A stretch of 64,000 nucleotides of DNA from Gorsachius magnificus. Its lineage: Eukaryota > Chordata > Aves > Pelecaniformes > Ardeidae. Below the pieces are notes generated by a model, which was not told the origin of the DNA, ran no database searches, and was given only the letters and a program-made list of their open reading frames with translations. This document shows, in pieces, positions 1-12,900 of the stretch. The translations under genes were made by a program, and so were the position numbers. The DNA lies in contig CM067081.1 in assembly GCA_034008185.1 (NCBI GenBank), positions 156,146,258-156,210,257 on the forward strand, in the 5' to 3' direction. Numbering within the stretch: the first letter of the stretch is position 1; every line of letters begins with the position of its first letter.

Positions 1-2390
1 TGTGAATTAGTGACTGAGGGGTTAGCAGACAAAAAAAGCTTGTGCTGCCATGAAAAATAAGGAAATGTATTCTGGTTAACTTTCAGATAGCTATGTGTGC
101 ATTTGTATTTATGTGTGTGTGCGTGTCTGCATTTCAAATACATAAACACTTAAAAGGGCTTTGTTTGTGTATATGCATACCTTTGGCACATTTTATTTAT
201 GCATAGAGGCACGGGTATTTTATTTATATAGTATAGAAAGACAGGCAGTCGGTGATCTACTTCTTTCTTAATGCAACTTTACATTTTTAAACTTGGCATG
301 CCTATATGCTGAGTAACAATTAAAACCTCCAACTCTCTGTGCTATTAACCCTAAAATAGCAGTTCGTAATTTGCTAAAAATAACAGAATTGTTGAGCACT
401 ACTTGTAAATAGGGCAAAATAGCTTTGGGATCTTTAAGCAACCACACAGAAGAAGTCGTATCATTTCCTAGAATTTACAGTGCTATCAACATAGTAACAC
501 AAGTAGCCCAGTTTGGGGGGCTCCCATGACATTTATCTTAAATGTGCTGTTGTAATCATAGGGTGATTTTCCCCCTTTTTAGTAGTAATCTTCATAATTA
601 CTCATGATAACAATTTAAGTGATACTGGGAAAGAGAGAATTCAACTTTGTTAGTTCTGCAATACCTAACTTTTGCCTTTTTATTTTTCCTCAATTATGAG
701 TATATTATAAATAACACCAGCTGGCCAGCAACATGCTCTCACGGGTTATGATGTCATTCAAATCCCTCAACTGTGTTAGTGGCTTGCAATGTGCTCCAAG
801 CCAGCTGTTTTTCTATTTATAATGTATGCTTACATTTCAATACTTAGCTATTGAGAATAAAGTTGCGATGCTGTTTCATAGATACAATTTGTACTTGTTA
901 CCCTTTGGTTTTGGAAGATGGCATTTAAAAGTAGAGGATTAAACAAGACTGCAGCTCCAGAGACCAATTACATGTCACAGACAGTGCATGATTTCCATAA
1001 AGGCTGTTTCAGAACATTGTATTTTGTCCCTGTCACCTTCCACTCAAGTGAGAGTTGCATGCTGAGGTGCTAGCTGTACTTTATTATTGAAAATAACAAT
1101 TGAGATCATGTTGGCCCAGGTCCATTCTCAGTTTTCAGATCCACCTTGAACTATATGGTGCTTGCCAGGCAGAAAGGACACATTTAGTTATTTGTATCCT
1201 CTATGAATGGCTAATACAGTGCTCTGTGCAGTTTTAAACGGTGCATGGTTAGCTAAGCTGATTAATTTTTGGAAGAGATTTCTTCTAATGTAGCATAATG
1301 GCAGAATCACGCGGGGCTTTGAGGTAAGTTTGTTTAGTTCAGGTAATACCAATATTTCAAGTATACTAATACACATTTGTACTGCAGGTACTGTATTTTT
1401 ATATTCTGGTCTGGTTTATTCTTCCCCCTGAATTTCAGAGGTCATTGAACAAGTGGCACCATTTGACACATAGCTTGACATAGCCTGCTGCAGCTTGTAG
1501 TGCATGTATCACTTATTTCACCAGCCTAATAGGAGAATGTGGGAAGACAAATTATCAAAGCTTTGACATTCTTTATTTTTTACTTCTACAGTACTACAGA
1601 TGGGTGCACGTACTTCTGCCTTTTTCTTCCCAAATAACAGAAGCAATCCACTCATTCATCACTTCCCCGCTGCCTGAGCTTCAAACCCTCATTTCATTCC
1701 TCACTGCTTGCTTTCTCCTAGGTGGACATGAGGCCTGTCTTGGTCATGAGAGCAGTATGCAGTAGGAGATACAACTTTTGGCTTTCAGGGTAGCCAGAGA
1801 ATCATGGTGTCTCTACACAACTGTTTCTTTCCATGGAGCCATTCTGAAGCCCTATTTTCATTCTACCCAACCAGCCTAAGCTTCTGATGCGCTTCACTTC
1901 TTTCTTTTAGTTCTTGTTTTAAAGTGGTATTGTGAAAAGGCAGGAAAACAGAATAGATTCAAGAGAGGGTTTGGGTAGCAATTTTTAGACCTAGTGTAGT
2001 GCTTTTCCTCACTAACAAGTAATTCCATCTTTTTTTCTAGAAAATTAAACATTCCTCAGGACATATTAATCTGGGGATCACTACTTTCCTAAAATATGGC
2101 TTCTATTCTGGTGATAATACTCTAGTCAATATAGCAGTCTGTTAACCAATTGAAATTTGTTCATTTCTCCCTTGTTAAATATAATAGTTTTTACTTTATA
2201 AACCATTTAGAATAAAGTACTGTATGATTACGATTTTATGACTGAGTGCTTATACAGTTACATACATTTGGTCAAATAAAATGCACCTATAAACTACAGA
2301 ATGTATGGGAGTCATCAAAATGTGTCCAGGTCAGAAAAAATTATGTAATTAGAATATGTATAGCTATTCTACATTAAAAGGCAATAGCAT

Positions 2391-2452
2391 ATATATCTTT
2401 GTTTGGCTTCTTAAGTGTATCCTACAGTGGTAGAATAGCCACAAAGATATAT
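2391..2452. repeat. Short inverted repeat (12-bp perfect arms)
   Basis: Arm atatatctttgt at 2391-2402 is exactly complementary to acaaagatatat at 2441-2452, with a 38-nt loop. A second, overlapping pair exists: agctattctac at 2362-2372 pairs with gtagaatagcc just before the right arm with one mismatch. Could be chance in AT-rich DNA or a remnant of a small inverted-repeat element. No flanking target duplication was seen. Confidence 0.5.
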
Positions 2453-3222
2453 GAAATGCATGAGATAAAGAGATATTTAGAAATGTATGTGCTCTGATCT
2501 TCATCTTTTGCACTTTAATACTCCTATGATATCACTAACATGCTGTAGAGCTCATGTTTTTCCAGGGAGAATTCCATTTTATAGAAGACAGTTAGCAAAA
2601 CTACAAATAATCAATTATCCTAATTAATATATTATCCCTCCTTAAATCCTTCCTTAAAAGGTAGGAACATAGCCACAATGCCTGAAAAAATCTGAACTAT
2701 AGTAAGGCAACTGGTATACCATTCTCTTGCATTCTTCTATATTGGATCACTGTTACCTATATGCAGTTATTTGTTATCTGTAACTGTTGTTTCTTTCCTT
2801 ACATTGGGATTGTAAGTGTTCTGGAACCAAGATAGAACCACTATAATAGGTATCACCTGAGAGGGTGATAGGGCTGAGAGCACGGTGGAAGCCAGGATGG
2901 AAGAAGACAATAAACACAATGGCTGGTGAACAGCTGTTCTTCATTACATGAAAATAGCAGAGACAAAGTTGTCTTTTATTATGCTGTTTTAAGGACATTC
3001 ATCCTGCAAAGATCATACAAAGATGCGGTAAGATTCATACACTGTGAAAAGATGATTGAGCTCTATTGAATGCTACGGGTAATATATCCCCTGTCCTCTT
3101 CACCCTCCACCAAAACGCAGAAGAGCCTTTTGAAAGAATGATGCCTTGTCAGTCTTCTCATAACTTACTGACCTGTTACTGAATTCAGTTTACTGGGCCA
3201 ATGGGAACTATATTTTGTGTCC

Positions 3223-3241
3223 TTTTTTTTTTTTTTTTTTT
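3223..3241. repeat. poly-T tract (19 T)
   Basis: An uninterrupted run of 19 T follows 'tgtgtcc' and precedes 'aggtcataat'. It could be the A-tail of an old minus-strand retroposed sequence, but the flanks do not resemble a known SINE or processed pseudogene. Simple homopolymer expansion is the safer reading. Confidence 0.9.
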
Positions 3242-4803
3242 AGGTCATAATCATAATATTAGACATTAAGGATATTAATAATTTGCCTAAATCTAGGCAC
3301 CTAGTGTAACTTTTTTAGTGCTGTGGGATATCCTGCATGCCCCCAGATTCCACTACAGAGTGATACTTATTTCCCATAAGTCCTTGTGTCCTATCTGCTG
3401 ACCTCATATAGATTTCTTGCATACTTTAGGGCATCTCAAATGGCCTTCAGCACCTGCAGGTAACTGAACCCCACCATAAGGCCTTCTTTTGGCATGCTGA
3501 TCTGGGATTCTTGTAAGTGCAGCCTTTGGCTTGAGCATTACCTTTGGCTTCTTCATAAATAGAGATACTCTGTCTTCTGTCATTTACTATTTTTGTGATC
3601 CATTTATGAAGAGGTTTTAAAGTGGAGAATACAACAATTTTCATTGAATTTCAGCATGATCTGAGTGTATATTTTCCTTATTCTCCTTTGCTTAGCCCCC
3701 AGATTAAGTTCTTTTGGTTTGGAGCTATCTCTTTTTATTTGCTTCATAAATCATCTTGCTTACTTTTGGATAAGATAAAATGTTATTTACAATGTTAGTA
3801 TTATGTCCTGAAACACACAAATGATTGTTTAGCTCTTATAGTCTCTAGTGAATTATTTGTAAAATATTATGTGTTTACTATTAGAGAAGTTTGGCTTTCT
3901 TTTCTAGGAAACAACTTGGAGAAAGGGGTAAAAGGGAGTATTTATTAATATGGAATGTTGTGTTGAAGTTAGTTATAAGTCAAGTATATGGTGGAAAATT
4001 CCTTTCATCAAGTTAAAATTTAGGAAATCAAGAAAGAAATAATTTTACTAATTCATCTGAGCTAATGAACTGTTCTTAAAAAACACAAACACCTTTTCTC
4101 ATGGTGGCCGAAGTAGCATCATCAGTACATGAAAAACAATTAACAAATTTGATGGTGAGGATGAGAGCATGCAGTTTGAGCTGTTGTTACATTGGCAATA
4201 TTGAAGAGACACCAAGGAGACAGTAGTGCCATGAAAAGCAGTTTCTCACTTGGGCAAAACAGGGAAAGTGCAGGTTTCATGATTAAATGAGGATCAAGTA
4301 AATTGAAACCTTTCATATTCGTTGTCACGAAAAACATGAGTGTTTCAAGAGCAGGATGCATGTGTGAGAACCTCAGTCCAGAATTACTGCTTATAGATAG
4401 TAGTACATTGTATTAACATAGATTGGTACAACCAATCAGTGTTAATAACAGGTCAGAGTTAATCCATGCACTTGTAAACTGAAAGTACTGAGTACTTCAC
4501 ATAGTGTGTAGCAAGAATAATAGCTTTGCTAAGATCACGAGAAGGCAAGGACTTTACCATTTGCCACTAGGATGCAGAGAAAGTGTGTGGTTAGAATGCT
4601 GTGATGAATAAAATGAAGTACTGCATAATTTTAATCTATGGTATAAGTTAAAGTAGCTACCATTTTTAATATCTTTGTATTGTTATGGGTTTTTTTCCCT
4701 AGGTTTTAGAAACAAGGGCTTCTAAAAATACTACGAAGCCAAATATTGATCTTATCTTCCTACTCAAATGAAATATATAGCAACTATTGGATAGGTTGTT
4801 TTC

Positions 4804-4832
4804 ATAATTTAAATACTTAATTTTTAAATTAT
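4804..4832. repeat. AT-only hairpin
   Basis: Arms ataatttaaa (4804-4813) and tttaaattat (4823-4832) are perfect complements with a 9-nt loop, inside an almost pure A/T stretch (about 4795-4870). Such palindromes form easily in AT-rich DNA, so no function is implied. Confidence 0.5.
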
Positions 4833-6804
4833 AATATATTATGGAAATTACTTAATTATTATTAAGTGGCATGAGATGACATGTAGTTCTGACTGGTAAA
4901 ACAAAAATAAAAAATATGAAAAGTAATATTAAATAAACAAAAATAAAAAGCACAAACAAAATGTGTTTCAACATTTTTGAAAGCATTTCTTTAGTTTTTT
5001 TAATTTCTGTTTTGTGGGAAATTTTGAAATAGTTTGCTCTGATTCAGTATAATCAGAATACCAGAATTTTCCATTAAACTGGAAATTCCCAGTTTCAGCT
5101 GTCTGTAGTCTTGTTCTCCCTTTCCCAATGCTAAGAACTGAATAGATCATCTTTGCTCCAAAAAGCTACTTTCTTTCTTATTCCTAAAAGAAACAAAAAG
5201 TCAGCATTAAAAAAGAAAGAAATCTGAGAAATATGACTGCATCAGCTCTATGCTTGCATGCACTGAAAGAAGGCAAAACAAGTGGGAATTGTGATAGGCT
5301 GGGCTTTACATATATGTGTATGTCTTCCTGGTGGATGAAGGATGATTTCCATGAGCCATGAGAAGAAAAATGCATGGCTTTAGATATTCCATTTGTTTCC
5401 TAAAATTTTACCTCCACATTCAGATGAAACATAGAGACATAGTCTTTTTTTCCTAACAGTATTTTGCTTTTTCCCCTAAGTTAGACACATGAATGCTAAT
5501 GCCTATGTGTGATTTTTCTGTTGGTTTGCTGACTCAGAAAGAACTGTAAAAGAGAACAAACTGAATACTGTACATTTTTTCACAAGCAGGTTGCATATTT
5601 CCATACAAAGCAGAGTGTGAGCACATGGCAAAAATGCCTATTCATTTTACCTTGGCCTGAAGAGTTTTTGCATGAGTTACAAAAAGGAATACTTTCTGAA
5701 GTCTGTACTTTTAAACAAACACTATTTGCAGATGAAATAAGATGTCTCTAAACAAAAAGAACATCTGCTTAGTCCATTTTAAATTTCTTTAATTTACAGT
5801 TAATCTGGCTCCTACTGCATTGCTTAAGACTCTTTCTTCTGGGTTCGTTTCTCTTCACTCCCATGATTTACTACATAGTAGGGGCTTATCTCATAAAAAT
5901 CATACAGTGTTTTGTGGACTGAAGTCAGTATGTTCTGCACCTTGAAAGACTAAACCCTCTCGCTGACATTTTAATTTCTATTTTCTTCAAATAGAAGTTA
6001 CAGATACATTGGTCACCTCTAGTTTGGCCTTTTAGTTACAGTGATGCTCTGGTTTATTTTGGTCAAAACACTAAAAGCTAATGAAAAAAATAACCCAAAC
6101 CCATAAACAACCTCACCTAATTATAATTTTTAGATTTTGGTCAACTATGCTTTCATTAAGAAACTACTGAATAATTAATTTAACTACTAAGCTACTAAAA
6201 AGAACCCACACCATGACAAAGTTGCTCTAAATAAAAGCTGTATTGATTCTGATTCATGAGTGTTTCTCTGTAATAGCGACTTAGATAATAAATACCAAAG
6301 TGTCTTTTAAAGCTCAGACTTCAATCTAAACTGTAGCCCTAGGATGTAGCAACCATCTCTTCAACTGCCATCTTAAACAGTATTGTCTGATCAAATGACC
6401 AAATCAGATTTCCTTTCCCTCTTTACATCTTAAAATACAAAGTATGTTGGACTATAGCAGAATGAGGTTCTGCATTTAGCAAAATAGGAGGAATGAATCT
6501 ATCTTACTCATGTATGGATTCTGTATTTCTGAACAATATCTGCTTAGTAAGCTTGATGTATTTTTCACCCTGTATTTTCGTCTGCTTTGTCTTTGATAAT
6601 GTTCTTTTGTCATTGGATATGTCTTTAGGTTTTCTGAAAGGTGATGGTGGCTTAGGCCATTGAGACTGACTTTGCAAATCTGTGGTTTTGGATTTCAGGG
6701 CATCCTGTATGTGAATACATTAAAACAAAAATGCATCTTTAGTCTCTAACAGATCTTAAACATGATTGCGTTGAATTTGGCTCTTGTTATCATTTCTACC
6801 TCAG

Positions 6805-6945
6805 AATTACTGTATTACCTTGAGCCACTTGTGCCATTTCTCCAATCATTTCCCTGTTGGTGAAACAGGAGTAATACTTCTGAAATGTTTTGTAATGTAC
6901 TTTGAGACTCATAGAGGGAAAGCAGAGCAAGCCACGTTATGTATT
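6805..6945 (+). repeat. MIR-like SINE fragment (ancient)
   Basis: The order of words matches the conserved part of the MIR/CORE-SINE group read 5'->3': a 'gtattaccttgagccac' segment (family: tgtgaccttgggcaag), then 'atttccctgttggtgaaac' (family: cagtttccccatctgtaaaa), then 'aggagtaatact', then 'ttttgtaatgtactttgaga' and 'atagagggaaagc' (the tail before the L2-like end). The stretch usually found between the 'ataatact' word and the 'gtaaagcactttgag' word is mostly missing, so the copy has an internal deletion. This was recognised from memory of the family, not by a database search. Highly diverged, so a pre-bird insertion is expected. Confidence 0.6.
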
Positions 6946-9900
6946 TTTTGGAAAATATCATTGTAGCCAAAACCACCCCTGTATGTTTATACGAAGTGAC
7001 AAGTTACTGTGTTAGCCCTGCGCGTATTATGTCTCTCTCATCTTCCAAAAGTGTTAAGCATAGCTGGAAGAATTCCTAACAGATGCTTCCTTTTACTTAT
7101 TTTTTCTTTTACACCATTCACAAGCATTCTTGTCAAAGACTTTCTTTGCAGAACTTTTTTTGGAATGCTTGCTCTTTATACAATACTAATATTAAAGTAT
7201 GATAAAAGTTTATGCTTCATTACTCTGCTGTTTAAGAAAGCAATACTGTTATTTAAACTCATGTAAGTGATGAGTAATGTATCTGAAAAACAGTGAAATA
7301 TAACTGGAAAGGCAATGGCATCCCATGAGGTGGCTAGCCACTGGCTACCTATGTATTACTGGGGATGTATAGGGAACAATTTAATAGTCTTTGGTCTAAA
7401 CATGTACACATGATTTATAGAATAGGATCCTGATTCTACAAGCAGACTCATTAGCATGAATTTTTTTTCAGTCTCTGAACCTGCCTATGGGTTGAACCAT
7501 GCCTCTGTGCAGAAAAAAAAGCCCTGCTGGCAGAGAGGCTACTGTCTGCTAATAAGCACCTGCAGCGCCAGCTTGACTTCTTTTGGTGATAGCAGGTCAT
7601 TACCATTTAAGATTGGTAAGATCGATTTGATTCTTACTTACCCTTTCTGAAATAGTTTAGCCTCTTTTCCTTCAGTGTGATGTGGAATATTAGAGTTAAA
7701 AAAAATTTAATATTAATACCAGATCTATATGCTACTGGGTCATTCAGAAACACAAGCCTGAGCCAGATCAGTTGTGAACACAATATCACATTTCAGCTGA
7801 ACAAGGCCAAGCAGAATTCAGCATCGATGTGGTTTTATGCTGGTTGCAGAAGGAGACATGGTATTTTATTCTTCATAACATTAGAGGGATGCAGGCAGTT
7901 GTTATGTGAGCTGGCATAAAAGACTGCAGGTACAAAATTAACCTGTCAAAACTTGAGCAAATTTTAACAGGCACAGTGAGTTTTGTTTGAAGCTTTGTGT
8001 CATGTATGCTTCGAATATTTTTATATAGTATCAAAAGCCCTAAAACTGAGTGTACTAATCATTGAACCATGGGCTCTAGCAAGATTGGAACATACTGGCT
8101 CAGAATCTGTTGCATTTCTTTTAATTTTAAAAATTATTTCTGAATCTTGTTGTAGAAGATCACAGTGCTCTGATAGGCGTCTTAGGTTTCTATTTCTTTT
8201 ATTCTCATCTTTACTGATAGTTTTTATAATTTCTATTGTTATTTTATAAACACATATTGTTTATATGGAAACAAAAGTATGCTAGGTCCTTTTCTGTCTA
8301 CTTTTTGTTGTGATAGGTCTGCATGATTCTAGTTATACAGAAACACCTGTAAATTTACTGTTCAGTTCTTTACTGGGACAACATTTGTCTGTTTTGCCAG
8401 TATTTCTTCCATCAGAAGAATCTATAACATTGCTACTATATAAAAATAACATCCCCTCCCCCCTAAATTAAAAAATACAACTTTATGGTTGAAAAATCAA
8501 GCACATGATATGAAAAAAAAAATATTACATTTGCACCTGAACCCTTTTATCAGCCCCTACTGTACACTCAGTTTCTTCCCTGAATGAAGAAGAAATTCTT
8601 TGGGGGAACTACTCTGTGGTCATGTAATTACAGGTTAATAAAGGATGGACTCAAGCTACATGAGTGGCCACACGTTTGGCATTTCCAAGACCACTTTCCA
8701 GTCTTGCAAAACATCCATCTGAATAGCAAACATGTCATTTCTTGGGCTTTGAGCATGAGACTCACTCCTTTTGCTTATATTTTACTCCTCCTGCCAGAAA
8801 AGTGGTATCTCATTATCATTTAGTAAAATTGTTATTGCTTCTCTGTGGCTGCACATGACATGTAGTGCCCAAAGACAGGAAAAACACCCTGTGTTGTTGT
8901 GTTCAGTGCCATACTTACCAGTAATGTTGTTTGTTCACAGGGCAGGCAACCTAGGCACCACCTTTCTTTGGAAATTACAGCAAAGAAGGGTGCGTGCTCA
9001 GGTCTTGACCCAAGGCTCAGGATGTGGACAGGATGCGCACCTCAGCTGGGGAACTTCTCAGTTTCACTGTCTATATGTAGTCACAGGAACCTCATTGACT
9101 AAATATCGCTTGGGAAAACAGCCTTCCAGAATTTTAATGTGGCTGAGCCTTCCTGGAGGCAACTATTACATGACCTCATACATAAAAGAGATCTGACACA
9201 ATCCAGATGCATTGTGTGCTAATTGCTTACACTTGCTAACTACTACTGGGTTTTCATGGCTGTCAGGTGAGTTGAGAAGTCTAGAGCAATCTTCCTTCCA
9301 AACACATAAAATGCTTTCGTAGATCGGTAGGCACAAGGCCTTTGGCTATCGCACTGCTATATATAACCAAGGTGTTCTCATGATTTAGTTGGGAAGTTCT
9401 GTCTGCTAAAAGAAATGGCTTAGCTGATACTGTTATTCTCCGTAAAGATGTAAGGGCATACACTGATGTCAGGTGAGAAGGTTTTAGCAGGTGTTAATGC
9501 TAGGTCCTAGGTCCCTGATTTTATCCTTGCAGTTACAGATGCTTATGTTTTTCTTTCCTTCCTATCTTGCACTGATACGCCATGCTGTGCATAGTGAAAA
9601 AACAAAAAAGCTGTCATGTTCCACTGGGATTCTATACAGGGAGGCATTTTTAATGTTCTTATAGATCCATCAAGACACATACTGACTATGAATATTTATT
9701 AATATATTTCAAAAGTAATGAAGTCTGTATTTGATATTGATTGTGTGCGATTATTTTTTAAAGGCAGTGTTTGAATAACAGGTGAGGCAGAATGGTTTGA
9801 TAAAAAGAAAAAAGAATATGCTTTTGCCTCTTCCATCCAAATTGATCAGTGGCTTGCTTACTACCTACAGAAGTGTAAACATTTACATTTATGCTTAAAT

Positions 9901-12900
9901 ACCGTTCAGTGTGATACCAGTAATGAAATCTACCCTCAAAATAACTGCTGGAACTGGTAAATAATCCTAATATTAATGAAAATGTTCTCAAAATCTTGTT
10001 TTACAATACAGTATTTTAAATATGCATTATGTGAACACTTCTGGTTTGAGTTGATTCATGTGTTACAAGAACCAGCTGAATTTCATGATGTAACCATGTT
10101 AACACTTTTTAATAGTTTTTTGAGAACACAACACAATTGTTTTAATGATAATCAGTTAAAGACTATATTTGTTCCAGATGTTACTTTTCTAGGCAAAAAA
10201 AAGATTTAAAAAAAAATTTCTTCTATGTCCCTGTTTTATATCAATTACTCAGAAAAGTCCTAATGTAAATCTAATCTCTTTCTTTAGATAACATACTAGC
10301 AAGCCATAGCTTGAATTGGATATTTGAATACAACTGTGAAAGAAACAGAGATGCCTAGAAAAGCATTTTCTTTTTCTGGCATGGGTCTTTAGTTCCCAGT
10401 GGCCCAAAGTCCCACACCACAAAATCACTATAATTGGCATGGCTGGCAACTTCTTTTCTCATTGTCAAACAGATCCTTTACAGTAAATTTGTAGGAACTC
10501 TGAAATTGAGCTAATACCAAAAGTATCAAAAAGAAAAAAGAAAGAAAACCACACACAGATTCAAGCATGCCATTAAATGACTGACTTGATAAACCGTAAG
10601 ATTGTGACCTATATTAACACCAAAAAAAAAAGCATTTATTTATTAGTTGCTTATATTTCAAAGATTTCTGGAAGAGAAGCTTGACATTCAGTGCTTCATC
10701 AGCAACATGGGTACATTTTACTAGACTTATGTTAGACAGACGAGTCCAAGCTTGTTCATAATGTTAAATAAACATTGTTCTTGAGGGTTATAACTTCAGG
10801 AAAGAAAGGAATCAGGATCTTGGGAGGTGGTAAAACATTATGCATGTATCTCTATGTTGCAGTAGTAGCTGGAAAATATCTTTAGTTATTACAATAGGCT
10901 GTAAGAAATACCTTTTCCTGGGACTGTTCCTCCCTGCATAAATTAGGAAAAGGTATGATGGCCCAGAAGCTCTCCTGCACTAGGACAAGCTCAAGAAAGG
11001 GAGTTATTTATGGGTCCTAGATTCTTGCAGTTATGTAGCTCCTCTACATTGCTCCAGACGATCTCGCCAATAAGGATATCTCAGGCAAAGGACGTGTACA
11101 AGACCACTATGAATATTCCATGATTTTCAACCACACCATTCATATTCACAGGGTGTCCTTGGGATACAGTCTCTTGTAGCACCTCTTGTAAGGATACTTG
11201 CTCTCTTTGCTCTATACTGTAAACACTCTGTGGCCCATCATGCTGCTTTTCATAAAGGAGCCTTCTTGCTTTTCCCCTTCAACATTGCCATTGATCTTCG
11301 TGTGAGTACATGTTCTGGTTAGTCATGACTAAAAAGGTTTGAGAGGAGTGAGGAAAGATGCAGGAGGCTCCAAGGAAGGAGGTGAACGTACTGCCCAGAA
11401 GAAAAGCAACGTTCTTTGCCTTCTGCACACATGGTCACTGTAGCTTGAGGACCGTGTCCTTTTGGACAGTGCTCGTTCTAGTCAAGTCCCAGTTTCTCTT
11501 TGCTGCACCAAGAACATAAGAGTTCTGGCCAACTGTGTCTTGGTCATTCTGGGCATGCATTGTGAGCATCCCTGGTACTATCATATGATGAGACTACAAG
11601 GAATTTAGCTATATGGAACAGCTGCCACATATCTGCTGAGTTTTCCTATGGCTCACTCAAACCACAAAGGCATTGCCTACGAAGCAGGTGGACTGGCTTT
11701 GTGGAGAGTGCTGTAAGGATCACTCAGGACTATAGAGTTCAAAATGCCTGTAGGGAGAGCATGGACTGTCACTGTTTATTCCAAAGCAGTGAAGACCATG
11801 ACCTTGGTAGATACTGCTCTTGCGAGGTAAGGGGAATATACCATCTGTATCAACATATATTGGGCATTAGGCCAAAATAATAGAGTCTTTTTGTAAACAG
11901 GGTTTTTGCTTAAGTGTAAGAAGTCACTTCTGGTTTCTGATTTAAGCAGATTTTATTTGCCTTACATGGATAAAAAGAGTCTTAAAAAAGTAGTGAAACC
12001 TGAAAGACAGATCTTTTTTTCCTCTATTGTTAAATACAAACACCCCATGCCAAAAGTAGAAAATGTTTTTTGCCAATACAGTCAGAATCTACATGAAGAA
12101 GCTACCCATATTAATTACAGTCAGATTAAGCATTGGCTTTTTACAGAAGCACTGTGGCATGCTTATGCCCTTGATGGTCTGCCTTCTTTGGATGTTTTCA
12201 TAGTGTTAATGAATTTTTGCAGTTTGATCAGGGAAAACCAGAAAATTTAAATACAAGTCATGTAGTGAGAAGGTTTTTTTCCAAAGTATTTAAGAAAAAC
12301 AGCACCCCCTAACAGCAACATGTGCTTGTGCAAGAACAACGGGCAAAGAGTGAGTGCTACTAGCCTTCTCTGTCATACAGACTGCTGAATTCTCCACTGA
12401 ATATTCGTTAAAAAATGTCTATTATCACCATTCCTGTATATGATTGCAGACAGAACATCCTGCCTCACAAAAAAAAACGAAAATTGAGAGTCAAGAAGAG
12501 CCCTTTCTCCATGTCTATCAATAATCATTTGGGAAACCTGTATCAGCAGTCACTTTACTGCCCAGTGATGAAGGTATTCTGGATGCCCCCTCTGTACTCT
12601 TTTCTTGGTCATGTGGATAAAATCACTTGCCTGAACTCGTGGATGCTGTATATGTATAGAACTGCAGTAAACAGACAGGTGAGCTGAGCTGGAGTAGTGC
12701 TGCTCTGTGTTTAATCCTACTAAGTGGCCAGTTCAGTCTGCACCGACTGTTTACTTTGGCTGAACGGTGATCCTGCCTACCAAGGCTGTCCTTATGCCTT
12801 AGAGGGAAGGGGACTGTGATCATATAGGTAGGAGAGATGTTCCACTGCCTTTATCTGCATCCTCATGACTGTAGGCCTGGGTATCTGCCTCATTACACTT

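Larger units (their letters stand above)
1..6804. other. AT-rich non-coding DNA, no gene seen
   Basis: No frame longer than about 75 codons and none resembles a known protein. The sequence is AT-rich throughout with no CpG-rich island. It holds a 19-T run at 3223-3241, a 12-bp perfect inverted repeat (2391-2402 with 2441-2452) and an AT-only hairpin at 4804-4832. No CR1, SINE or LTR was recognised by eye, although very old repeats could be missed. Best read as intergenic or intronic. Confidence 0.7.

Noticed and set aside
2806..2860. 'gattgtaagtgttctggaac' as a possible L2-type tail
   Set aside because: Only one short word matches; the following gggcaggga and agtgcctggcac words of the family are missing, unlike the better match at 34.38 kb.
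8771..9196. 141-codon plus-strand frame with an acceptor-like 'ttgtttgttcacag' inside
   Set aside because: No donor-like site or protein similarity supports an exon; the two overlapping frames in the same place suggest chance.
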